Of a DNA stretch of 64,000 nt, positions 34,327 to 41,700 are shown one piece after another (within the stretch, counting starts at the first letter, position 1; every line of letters starts with the position of its first letter). Source of the stretch: Bacteroides muris (ex Afrizal et al. 2022) (GTDB taxonomy: Bacteria; Bacteroidota; Bacteroidia; Bacteroidales; Bacteroidaceae); NCBI RefSeq assembly GCF_004793475.1, contig NZ_SRYZ01000008.1, positions 51,240 to 115,239 of the forward strand, in the 5' to 3' direction. The notes under the pieces were generated by a model. The model had not been told where the DNA came from and did no database searches. It worked only from the letters and a program-made list of their open reading frames with translations. Made by a program: the position numbers and the translations under genes.

Positions 34327-34810
34327 ATTGATAAAAGTTTAAATGATTAATAATTCTTTTTTATATCAATATACAGAGGGGGACTAAGGGGGTAGTACAC
34401 TGTAGAGGCAGGCACTCTTATATATTTAAGGTTACTGACCGAATAGGGAGGGGGATTCTTATATGAAGTACCTTATATGTCTGTTTTCTTGACTTTTAGC
34501 TAAACTGCATATAGGTGATTCTTTAGTTAGATAGTCTTTTTAATGTCATTAGCTGTATGTGGCATATTATAAAGTATGTGCTATATAACTCTTCCTAACG
34601 TGGAAATATTCAGAAAATCGGAATCGGGGAAAATGTGGGGCTGTGGTTCTGCGCCAAAAATAAAAGCCGCAAGAATTTCCTGCGACTGTATCTTATTAGT
34701 TAGTACGAAAATTACTCTGTTTCATTAGTTATTAAGGTAGTTACCAACATTTCTTTCAATTTCTGTATCGGGTATAGAAAGACAAGATTTTCAAGTTTTG
34801 TTGGTAATAG
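34327..34810. other. 484-bp gap between helicase and DUF3871 genes
   Basis: No gene. It holds G-runs (34378-34382, 34388-34392, 34446-34454), the helicase terminator (34655-34686), and a perfect 9-bp inverted repeat TTACCAACA / TGTTGGTAA (34741-34749, 34799-34807). An origin could be here, but nothing proves it. Confidence 0.4.
34655..34686 (-). terminator. Terminator after the helicase-like gene
   Basis: On the minus strand a 21-nt hairpin (GTCGCAGGAA, ATTCTTGCGGC) is followed by TTTTATTTTT. Confidence 0.75.
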
Positions 34811-36541
34811 TCAGACTATCTCACTAATTAATTGATAACCTCTCTTTTTACCAACCCAACAAGGGATAGCTTGGTAATAGAGACTGATAAGTTTAGGTTC
34901 TATATCTTCTTCGGGGTGAATATTCAACATCTCGAATATTCTCGTTAATTCATTAACTATTTTCTCATTGGAATATCTATTGCCAACCTTGAATATATTC
35001 TTAATCAGTTTGATAACCTTATTTCCTTTACGCTGTGTGAGAATCATTTCCTCTCTGATTTTCCTATCAATATAATTAAGTTCTTCTATTCTCTCTTTAC
35101 CTAAAGTTTCAAACGCTTCCACAATGAACGGGTCAATCTTCCGCATATCATTGATATAGTCTAAGGCATATTCTGAATAGGGAGTTTCCATTTCACCAAG
35201 TTGCTGTACTATTTTTCTGCGCTTGTCCTTTACCGAGCGTGCAGCCTTGATAATCTTTAATTTATCGTCATTCTCATTATATTCGCAATTCTCAAATGTG
35301 GGATTGAAGAAATGGCAGTCATTGTACCAGTTCTTTATTTCTTGTCTTGATTGGTATCTGTTGTTCACCAATATGGAATTAATCTCATTGTCTATGGCAA
35401 ACCAGTTCTTTGTAAAGTCGGGATATAGGTATTTGCGGAACGGTGCAGTTTCAAGAATCTCACCGAAAGCATTTCTGTATTCTTTGTAATCAGCACTATT
35501 ATATAATGTCTGAATTAAGTTGTAGGCAAATTCTTGTTCTGAAATTTGCTTTTCTATTTGCTCTTTGGATTGAATTACCATTTCGGGATTCACCCTATAG
35601 ATATGTGTTGCCGATTTTATGCCATTACGGAATCTTCCGCAAATCTGTATGCAGTCCGTATCTATGTCAAGTATGGTATATTCGGAAATATAAGGGTCTG
35701 TAACCATTACCAAATCGGGCTGATAAGGCAAGTCCAAGTCGAATGCCGTAAAGAATCTGCCAGTGAAGAAATTATATTTCTTCATGGTATCTGCGCTCCA
35801 ATCATTATAAGCATTATCAAAGGAGCATTCATTTTTCAGTTTCAAACGGCTTTTTGGCGCACAGTAAACGGTAGAATCCTCCAATATGTCAAACTGTTTC
35901 ATTATGGAGTAAATCATTACCACAGAATTGACGAAAAAACAGACAGTTCCCTCCTTGTGCTTTTCTAAATATTCACTTATTGCCTTGTTGGTATTATAAG
36001 TATGTGTAGCCGTAATTTCTTGTCTGTAGTCATAATCGGCACTTACTTCCACTGTTTCAAACTCTTTAAATCTTGGGTCACTGAATCCGATAGGAGTGGC
36101 GGAAACAAGTGCCTTGCCTTTGAAGCGGAAAAAGTCATTCATGGGCAGCACTATGTCTGTTCTGTAATCCACATCCTTGATTAATTGGTGGCATTCATCC
36201 ATCAACAGGAAGAAATGATTATAAATGTCAATGCCGCTGCAAGCTGTTTTTACCTTACCGAAACTTTCGGGAGTAGTCATTATCTTATGTAGTCTGTTAT
36301 TAGTCAGATAATTGCGAATCTTATCTGTTGTGACATCTTCATAAACGCCTAACAGATTGCTGTATTTGCCGCACTTGCTTTTGATAACGGGCACATTGGG
36401 AACTACGATAATGGAATTCCTTTGGGTTTCAAGCTCCAAAGTGGTAGCACCGCAACCGGGTATTCTTTTGGAAAGTATGCAGTTTGACGGAATCTCATTC
36501 ATTACGTCAGACAGGTATTGACCTTTATTTAGAGTAATCAT
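34811..36541 (-). CDS. SF2 helicase-like protein with lysine-less P-loop
   Basis: 576 residues. Helicase motifs are in order: a P-loop-like PGCGATT at 28-34 (Ala where the Walker A Lys should be), TTPESF at 89-94, DECH at 115-118, SATP at 147-150, and QICGRFR at 299-305 (motif VI with its arginines). DECH and motif VI intact but no lysine suggests a special subfamily rather than decay, since the frame is whole. The C-terminal 200 residues are helical and unrecognised. It starts inside the stop of the 143-residue gene (ATGA). A role in element replication is my inference. Confidence 0.72.
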   Translation of the reverse strand: MITLNKGQYLSDVMNEIPSNCILSKRIPGCGATTLELETQRNSIIVVPNVPVIKSKCGKYSNLLGVYEDVTTDKIRNYLTNNRLHKIMTTPESFGKVKTACSGIDIYNHFFLLMDECHQLIKDVDYRTDIVLPMNDFFRFKGKALVSATPIGFSDPRFKEFETVEVSADYDYRQEITATHTYNTNKAISEYLEKHKEGTVCFFVNSVVMIYSIMKQFDILEDSTVYCAPKSRLKLKNECSFDNAYNDWSADTMKKYNFFTGRFFTAFDLDLPYQPDLVMVTDPYISEYTILDIDTDCIQICGRFRNGIKSATHIYRVNPEMVIQSKEQIEKQISEQEFAYNLIQTLYNSADYKEYRNAFGEILETAPFRKYLYPDFTKNWFAIDNEINSILVNNRYQSRQEIKNWYNDCHFFNPTFENCEYNENDDKLKIIKAARSVKDKRRKIVQQLGEMETPYSEYALDYINDMRKIDPFIVEAFETLGKERIEELNYIDRKIREEMILTQRKGNKVIKLIKNIFKVGNRYSNEKIVNELTRIFEMLNIHPEEDIEPKLISLYYQAIPCWVGKKRGYQLISEIV

Positions 36542-36969
36542 AATCCTTTGCTGTTTAGATAATCTATAAATTCATCGCTTCTCCTTATGCTGAAAAAGAG
36601 TTTTCCGAAACGGAACAGTCCCCTGAGTTTTATATAGGCTTCGGTTTCCCGTAAAAAAGGGATTCTTGCAATATTGTATTTCTGTTCTATCAGTCCTTTT
36701 ACCACATCCTCTTGGAACTCGCTGCATAGCTTGGATAGTCTGGACGGGAATACTCCAAAATCCTCATAATCTCCCGTTTGCAGATAGTTAAGAATCCACT
36801 GCCAGCCTTGTGCGTTGAGTTGGTATCTTATACCCGTTACTCCTTGACTGCTTATCCATGCTTCACCGTTCACTTGGATATAAAGCTGCTTGTGCTGCTT
36901 CATCAGTAGCTTCACTTGTCTGTGTGCGGCTTCATTGTTATATGTTTGGGCAAACTGTATCTGTTTCAT
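36538..36969 (-). CDS. Unknown protein coupled to the helicase
   Basis: 143 residues, basic and helical, with no recognised motif (IRYQLNAQGWQWILNYL, LRGLFRFGKLFFSIRR). Its stop overlaps the helicase start by 4 nt, so the two are translationally coupled and likely act together. It begins 16 nt after a terminator, so transcription may start in the short gap or read through. Confidence 0.6.
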   Translation of the reverse strand: MKQIQFAQTYNNEAAHRQVKLLMKQHKQLYIQVNGEAWISSQGVTGIRYQLNAQGWQWILNYLQTGDYEDFGVFPSRLSKLCSEFQEDVVKGLIEQKYNIARIPFLRETEAYIKLRGLFRFGKLFFSIRRSDEFIDYLNSKGL

Positions 36970-36980
36970 TTTCTCTGTTC

Positions 36981-37021
36981 CGATTAAAAAGAAAGCCGAG
37001 AGAGGTTGTTCCCTCGACTTT
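36981..37021 (-). terminator. Terminator of the 186-residue gene
   Basis: On the minus strand AAAGTCGAG and CTCGGCTTT (one G-T pair) form a hairpin, then TTTTTAATCG. Confidence 0.8.
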
Positions 37022-37037
37022 CTTCCAAGCTGACTGT

Positions 37038-37598
37038 TTAGGCTACTTCATTCTGTTCGGGAACTTGTAATTTGTCTCTCCTTGTTGATTCGGGCTTGCA
37101 GGCTTCGCTGATAAGGTTGTTCACTTCAAGCGTTGCTTTTATACAAAACTTTACATTTCCTTTGGGGGTGGGAGAAAATCTCACACAACGGTAACGCTCT
37201 CCATAATTGTTATACCAATCCTTTTCAACATACCCATATATGGGAGAATTTATATGCTGTTTGAATAGTTCCATTACCAAGTTTTCGCCCTCTTTGGCAG
37301 TATCTACCTCATGTTCTTCCGCTTTGTAACCATCCAAGAGCTTTGTAATTTTTGCCATACAGAAATTTATTGCAGTAATAAGGTCTGAATCTCCTGCACC
37401 CTCAAGATGTTGTTTCATACCAGTATCGTAAGCGAATGTAACAGAAATAATCAGTTGACCTTTTGAAGATTGTTTGAAACGCATATCTGTTTGGGTGGGA
37501 GACATGGAGAATGCTTCTTGCAGTTCTTGAACGAAAGTTGCACTCACTTTGGTATTCTCTACTATGTTTTCACTAACAGCAAAATCTATTGATTTCAT
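37038..37598 (-). CDS. Unknown protein of the element
   Basis: 186 residues from ATG at 37598 (MKSIDFAVSENIVENTKVSA). An upstream in-frame ATG at 37625 would add nine residues. Soluble, with beta-rich stretches (GQLIISVTFAYDTGMK; GNVKFCIKATLEVNNLI). No family recognised. Followed at once by a terminator. Confidence 0.6.
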   Translation of the reverse strand: MKSIDFAVSENIVENTKVSATFVQELQEAFSMSPTQTDMRFKQSSKGQLIISVTFAYDTGMKQHLEGAGDSDLITAINFCMAKITKLLDGYKAEEHEVDTAKEGENLVMELFKQHINSPIYGYVEKDWYNNYGERYRCVRFSPTPKGNVKFCIKATLEVNNLISEACKPESTRRDKLQVPEQNEVA

Positions 37599-37772
37599 AA
37601 ATCTAAATTTTAAAGTTTTACACATTAATTATCAGTTCAATCGGTCACTACTAAAGCTATGCGCACTTGCTTATTTGTTCCTTTTGACATTGCAAAATTA
37701 GGGCAGAAATAAGGGGTAACAAAGCATTTTGCCTAATGCCCATGTGTGTAGAAAACGTGTCCATTCCAGTAC

Positions 37773-37819
37773 GCAAAAAAAATGCGTACCGAAAAGAATA
37801 AGCCTTTCAGTACGCATTT
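37773..37819 (-). terminator. Terminator with three copies of one arm
   Basis: On the minus strand AATGCGTACTGAAA and TTTTCGGTACGCATT pair, then eight T. A further GTACGCA copy (37769-37775) beyond the T-run can pair with the middle arm instead, so two exclusive hairpins are possible. Confidence 0.85.
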
Positions 37820-37844
37820 CTGCTATTGTTTTTATGTATGTCGT

Positions 37845-38858
37845 TTATGAAACTACCATGTAGTTATTAGCTATAACAGACGGAAATTTCTCGTTCTTGT
37901 ATCTCCTAAGGAGATTGGATAACATTCTGTTCTTGTTGCCCTCCGAATCGTATTCTTCATTATACCTTTTGCCATCATAGCCCACTGTATAGATAAGCCT
38001 TGAAACAAGCATCATCTTGTCTTTAGATACCTTTACCTTTTTATTGGGTATGGTGGTAGCCTTTCTTCTTTCAATGAAGAACAGAAACATATCCGTAAAC
38101 TTCCACTTCTTATAAGATATGTCAAGACTGAACTTGTCCGTAAAGCTGATTTTTGACGATAAGTCGTTTCTGATAAACCCCTCCAAACCTATGTCCTTTA
38201 ATTGTTTAATCATAGTTTCTCTATCTTGTTCGCTATGTATAATATCGCTATATGTATTGACAAAATGCTGCAAGGCTGCTTGAATGATTCTGATTGTGTC
38301 CTCTCTTTCAACAATATAGCTTTTCTTGTTGTTCTTCTTTAAGGTGATACTGGTAGCTTCCAATAGGGTAGCATGAAAATGGCTAAAGTCCTCCAATACG
38401 GACTTGTTCAATGTAGGTGCGTTTGTACCAATATCCTCTATAAAGTCATATACGAATAGAAGTAGATACCAAAACTTGCTAATGTCTAACTTATACGCTT
38501 CAATGGTATTCTGTAAGTCTTCATTAGTTAGAAACTTCTCTTTGAAAGAATCATCCAGCTTTCTGTATTCCCGTTTCTTGTATTCTTCCAAAGTTCCTTT
38601 GAATGTTTTCATTTCTTTGCTTCTCTCGTATCTTTCTTCAACGGATAAGTTTCTCTCAAAATATCTGTTGGCGAATATGGCAGGTGCGGAAGATTCTACG
38701 GGTATCATTCCCATATCTGTTTCTGCATAATCGGGCAGGAAGTGGTTGGCTACTTCCCATACATATTCTAAAAGTGGTTCATTTAGACATTTGTAGCTTT
38801 CATGCCAAGCCACTTTTAAATCGGGCAGTTCTTCTATCTGATACATAAGTATATTCAT
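37845..38858 (-). CDS. Unknown 337-residue protein of the element
   Basis: Begins MNILMYQIEELPDLKVAWHE (ATG at 38858; 38846 also possible). Soluble and mostly helical, with charged C-terminal part (RRYKNEKFPSVIANNYMVVS). No signal peptide, membrane helix or motif that I recognise. It lies between the integrase and the 186-residue gene and ends at a strong terminator. Confidence 0.6.
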   Translation of the reverse strand: MNILMYQIEELPDLKVAWHESYKCLNEPLLEYVWEVANHFLPDYAETDMGMIPVESSAPAIFANRYFERNLSVEERYERSKEMKTFKGTLEEYKKREYRKLDDSFKEKFLTNEDLQNTIEAYKLDISKFWYLLLFVYDFIEDIGTNAPTLNKSVLEDFSHFHATLLEATSITLKKNNKKSYIVEREDTIRIIQAALQHFVNTYSDIIHSEQDRETMIKQLKDIGLEGFIRNDLSSKISFTDKFSLDISYKKWKFTDMFLFFIERRKATTIPNKKVKVSKDKMMLVSRLIYTVGYDGKRYNEEYDSEGNKNRMLSNLLRRYKNEKFPSVIANNYMVVS

Positions 38859-38922
38859 ATTAGTTATACTGCAAAATAAAAGAAAAGTCTGCAATCTTTG
38901 CCGGATTACAGACTTCTTTTGG

Positions 38923-40143
38923 TTATAGTAGGTTCTTCATGGCTTCATCCACTTGCTCATTATCGAATTTACTTAAATATATCTGCGTGGTTTTTATGTC
39001 TTGGTGTCCCAATGCTTGCGATATGATGCCTATGTTCACTCCCGATTTCTTTAGAATCGTTGCGAATGAATGTCGGGCAACGTATGTCGTTACTTCGGCT
39101 GTTATTCCTAACTCTTGTGCGAATACTCTAAGTTCTGTATTGACTTGATGGCAGATTTTATGTACCCGATTACTTTTTTGCATGGGTGTTATATGACGTT
39201 TGCAATGTAGAATAGGAAATAAATATTCTGCTTCTTGTTGGTAGTCTGAATATTGATATATTATCTGCTTGGCTTGTTCGGATAAGACAAGATTGATGCT
39301 GCCATGTGTCTTTTGCCTTTGGTATATAAGTCTATTCTCTATAATATTGTTAGGTGTCAGATTAGCTATATCCACAAAAGATATTCCTCCGCATAGATAA
39401 GAGAAAGTAAATATGTCATGTGTCAGTTTCCGAAGATTACTTTGACCGTTGCAATCAGCATTGATGATTTTTAGAATGTCCGCTTTAGATAATGCTCTTT
39501 TCATGGTTTTCGTATTGAGATGGCTTAATTTGTATTCAATGAAAGGGTTCTTTTCTCTGCATACTATTTTTGCATCAATGGCACGATTGTATGCAGCACG
39601 CAAAGTACGGAACTGATAACTAAGTGTGGTATCTTTGTTGCCTTTACTGCGCATCCAATCTTCGTACTTTTTGCAAAAAGACACATCAATATGACTGAAA
39701 GTGTAATTCAGCTTCTTACCTTTATTGAAGTTCCTAAGCGTATTATAAGAATTTAGGTAAGCATAACTTGTCCCGATTTGCCCTTTTTGTTTCAGTTCTT
39801 CAATAATGAATAGATAGAACTCTTCCACTGTTTGCGTCTTTGTTATTTCTTTCTGTTCATTTATCAATGAAGAAGCCGTAAATTCTTCTTTGTTGGCTTT
39901 CTTTTCTAAAATCCGTTGTTGGTAATCTAATTTTGTTTTTAGAATGATTTTTTGAATTAAGTCTTTATGTGGATTGTTTGGTTTGGGCACATTCTTATCA
40001 AAATCCCAATGCTTTGCAGCAACGGAAATTTTAAGGCTTTTATATGTGCTTTTTCCATTTTGTGCAATTCTTAGCATTAAAGGATGTTCTCCATTTGCTA
40101 AGGTTTTACTTTTGTAGCAGATAACCGAAATTATAGCATCCAT
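38923..40143 (-). CDS. Tyrosine recombinase (integrase)
   Basis: 406 residues with the three-part layout usual for Bacteroides integrases: arm-binding domain (about 1-90), SAM-like core-binding domain (about 105-205), catalytic domain (215-400). Lys278 (RQKTHG), Arg357-His358 (YVARHSFAT), His380 (LGHQD) and the nucleophile Tyr389 (TTQIYLSKF) are present. At the first arginine position (FSYLCGGISFVDI, 247-259) there is Gly252 where related enzymes have Arg (YTRGMSF). It lies 140 nt from the intact tRNA-Pro and should catalyse integration and excision. Confidence 0.95.
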   Translation of the reverse strand: MDAIISVICYKSKTLANGEHPLMLRIAQNGKSTYKSLKISVAAKHWDFDKNVPKPNNPHKDLIQKIILKTKLDYQQRILEKKANKEEFTASSLINEQKEITKTQTVEEFYLFIIEELKQKGQIGTSYAYLNSYNTLRNFNKGKKLNYTFSHIDVSFCKKYEDWMRSKGNKDTTLSYQFRTLRAAYNRAIDAKIVCREKNPFIEYKLSHLNTKTMKRALSKADILKIINADCNGQSNLRKLTHDIFTFSYLCGGISFVDIANLTPNNIIENRLIYQRQKTHGSINLVLSEQAKQIIYQYSDYQQEAEYLFPILHCKRHITPMQKSNRVHKICHQVNTELRVFAQELGITAEVTTYVARHSFATILKKSGVNIGIISQALGHQDIKTTQIYLSKFDNEQVDEAMKNLL

Positions 40144-40150
40144 AAGAATT

Positions 40151-40198
40151 TGGTTTAATTCTTGGTTTAATTGCTGGTTTAATTGCTGGTTTAATTTC
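40151..40198. repeat. Right candidate integrase arm sites: four 12-bp units
   Basis: TGGTTTAATTCT, TGGTTTAATTGC, TGGTTTAATTGC and TGGTTTAATTTC in direct tandem, 8 bp upstream of the integrase start and 83 bp from attR. The same core is at the left end of the element. On the minus strand the array lies in a 32-codon frame (40106-40204) that overlaps the integrase start in another phase; this may be chance. Confidence 0.65.
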
Positions 40199-40239
40199 GA
40201 CCATTAAACTAAGGTAAACAGGGTATTGCCATTAAAAGA

Positions 40240-40275
40240 AAAAAGCATCGATAACCTTGCGATTATCAATGCTTT
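40240..40275 (-). terminator. Element-borne terminator for tRNA-Pro
   Basis: On the minus strand AGCATTGATAA and TTATCGATGCT (40263-40273, 40244-40254; one G-T pair) form a hairpin followed by TTTTTTCTTTT. It is 10 nt past the tRNA 3' end and replaces the original terminator now at 29493-29531. Confidence 0.85.
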
Positions 40276-40281
40276 ATCGGT

Positions 40282-40328
40282 AGTCGGGATGACAAGATTC
40301 GAACTTGCGACCACACGCCCCCCAGACG
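40282..40328. repeat. attR: 47-bp repeat within tRNA-Pro
   Basis: Exact match to 29542-29588. It covers the 3' half of the tRNA, from the anticodon stem-loop to the end. Confidence 0.92.
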
Positions 40329-40357
40329 CGTACTCTACCGGGCTGAGCTACATCCCG
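40284..40357 (-). tRNA. tRNA-Pro (anticodon GGG)
   Basis: 74 nt. Acceptor CGGGATG / CATCCCG; D arm GCTC...GAGT; anticodon stem CGCGT / GCGTG with loop CTGGGGG, giving anticodon GGG; T arm GCAAG-TTCGAAT-CTTGT; discriminator A. CCA is not encoded. The 3' half is the recombined attR of the element and is unchanged in sequence, so the tRNA stays functional. Confidence 0.95.
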
Positions 40358-40368
40358 AATTGCGGGTG

Positions 40369-40399
40369 CAAATGTACGGCTTTATTTTAAAATAGCAAA
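40369..40399 (-). promoter_or_regulatory. Promoter of tRNA-Pro
   Basis: On the minus strand TTTG (40396-40399), a 19-nt spacer, TACATTTG (40369-40376): full consensus, ending 12 nt before the mature tRNA. Confidence 0.75.
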
Positions 40400-40484
40400 T
40401 ATTTATAGTGCTTTTTTTATTGAATGAACCTATATTTTGCAGTTTCAAGGCTTTCGGCCAACGTGTCCTGCTCTTTTTTTACTC

Positions 40485-40529
40485 GTATGCCTGCCTTGAC
40501 AGGCAATGGCCTTGAGCGGGCAGGCATAC
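40485..40529. repeat. Perfect 11-bp inverted repeat after the NigD-like gene
   Basis: GTATGCCTGCC (40485-40495) and GGCAGGCATAC (40519-40529). It lies 11 nt after the NigD-like stop and could end that transcript, but no T-tract is present. The loop has further GCCTG / CAGGC complementarity. Confidence 0.6.
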
Positions 40530-40540
40530 TTTGAATGAAG

Positions 40541-41290
40541 TTATTGCAAGTTTAGGCTATTTCTTACGGAAGTGACAGCCGGACTCTCGGGCGTTACGGA
40601 TTTCCGGGTACAATAGTCGAATTCCACAGACTTTTCGCCGCTGTATGATTTCCATTTCAGTTTCAATTTGACGGTCTTGCCTTCTGTATCGGGCAGGGCA
40701 TCCAGCTTGAAAGCAACCAATCCGTCCGCATACTTGCCGTAAATATCGCCCTTGGCATTGTGGCGGAACTCTGCTTCATACGGGTTTTCCGGATTCTGGC
40801 TCAGCAGCAGATTGACAAAGTGCTTGGTGTGATAGTCTCCTCGTCGGGTTCTGAAGCGGAGGGTCAGATAACCGTCTTCTGCAATGGTCACCCAATCGTT
40901 TACTATTTCCACCGGATCGGTACCGTATACGGCATCGTTCTCTTCGCCCAAATCCGGGGCGACGGGCTTGGTAAGGATACTGTCTATCCAGTTTATATAT
41001 ACAGCTTGGGTGTAGATATCGCCGGGCTCGTCCACTTCCTTGTAGTTTATCAGGGCGCGGACTTCCTTCTCGCCATAGGGAGATTTCGGCATGTTGGTGG
41101 GCAGCAGAGTGGTCTTGTCGTCCAGTTGCAGAAAGACTGTCTGGTCTGCATCGGTCTTTACCGTTACCAGGGCATTGGGGAATCTCACGGCATAATTGTC
41201 ACCATCGTCCAGGCATGATTGGAAGCTCAAGGTGCCGATGGTTGCAATGGCGATTAGAGTTTTCTTGTTAAAGATTGACTTCATTTTCAT
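40541..41290 (-). CDS. NigD-like lipoprotein
   Basis: 249 residues from the ATG at 41290 (MKMKSIFNKKTLIAIATIGT). The lipobox is FQSC followed by LDDGDNY. The rest is beta-rich (AVRFPNALVTVKTDADQTVF, LKLKWKSYSGEKSVEFDY), matching the NigD-like secreted proteins common in Bacteroides. The exact function of the family is not settled. It lies 180 bp from the tRNA-Pro gene. Confidence 0.82.
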   Translation of the reverse strand: MKMKSIFNKKTLIAIATIGTLSFQSCLDDGDNYAVRFPNALVTVKTDADQTVFLQLDDKTTLLPTNMPKSPYGEKEVRALINYKEVDEPGDIYTQAVYINWIDSILTKPVAPDLGEENDAVYGTDPVEIVNDWVTIAEDGYLTLRFRTRRGDYHTKHFVNLLLSQNPENPYEAEFRHNAKGDIYGKYADGLVAFKLDALPDTEGKTVKLKLKWKSYSGEKSVEFDYCTRKSVTPESPAVTSVRNSLNLQ

Positions 41291-41476
41291 AGGGTGCTCT
41301 TTAAAATTAAACATTCGGAATAGGTCTTACTCTTGTAAGAATAGCATATTTGCGAAAACCCTGCATGTATCATTGTTAATTAATGATAAAAGCAGTGGAG
41401 GCCCGTTGTCGGGTATTCTCTTTTTGAGTGTCTCTGCAGGCTGTGCAGAACATTATTCCCCGATACATGAAAGATA

Positions 41477-41508
41477 TTTGTATATCAGCCGGAATATGAC
41501 TACCTTTG
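41477..41508 (+). promoter_or_regulatory. Promoter of the HU-type gene
   Basis: TTTG (41477-41480), 20 nt, TACCTTTG (41501-41508). The predicted start near 41514 gives a leader of almost 190 nt that begins with the palindrome array. Confidence 0.7.
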
Positions 41509-41514
41509 CTGTAT

Positions 41515-41574
41515 GAGATGTACATCTCGTGTGTATTGTGATGTGCATCTCGAACAGCATGAGATGTACATCTC
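41515..41574. promoter_or_regulatory. Triple palindrome array GAGATGTACATCTC
   Basis: Perfect 14-bp palindromes at 41515-41528 and 41561-41574, with a diverged one (GTGATGTGCATCTC) at 41538-41551. Starts are exactly 23 bp apart. They sit at and just after the expected transcription start, so they may be operators for a repressor, perhaps the HU-type protein itself, or small hairpins in the mRNA leader. Confidence 0.65.
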
Positions 41575-41700
41575 GTGCATCTTGGGGAATAGTCTTCCTG
41601 CCGTGCGGAAGCTGTCTTTCTGTTGAGAGGAAGTAACCTTCGGGCGGATTGCTTACAGCCTGGTTGCAGTAAGAAACATTATGTTTATTGTGAAAAGAGT

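Larger units (their letters stand above)
29589..40281. mobile_element. Integrative element in tRNA-Pro(GGG)
   Basis: About 10.7 kb between the two 47-bp repeats, clearly more A+T-rich than the flanks. The tyrosine recombinase gene is at the end next to the intact tRNA. Other genes, nearly all on the minus strand, are a helicase-like protein, DUF3871, two lipoproteins and several unknown small proteins. I see no relaxase, conjugation, capsid or portal gene. It could be a mobilisable element or a phage satellite that uses a helper. Likely integrase arm sites occur at both ends (29649-29672 and 40151-40198). Confidence 0.9.
41291..41700. other. 410-bp region with HU promoter and palindromes
   Basis: Divergent region between the NigD-like gene and the HU-type gene. 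It holds a consensus promoter for the latter (41477-41508) and three palindromes spaced 23 bp apart (41515-41574). The rest (41291-41470) shows nothing recognisable. Confidence 0.6.

Noticed and set aside
29589..40281. Conjugative element or complete prophage
   Set aside because: No relaxase, type IV secretion, terminase, portal or tail gene could be seen.
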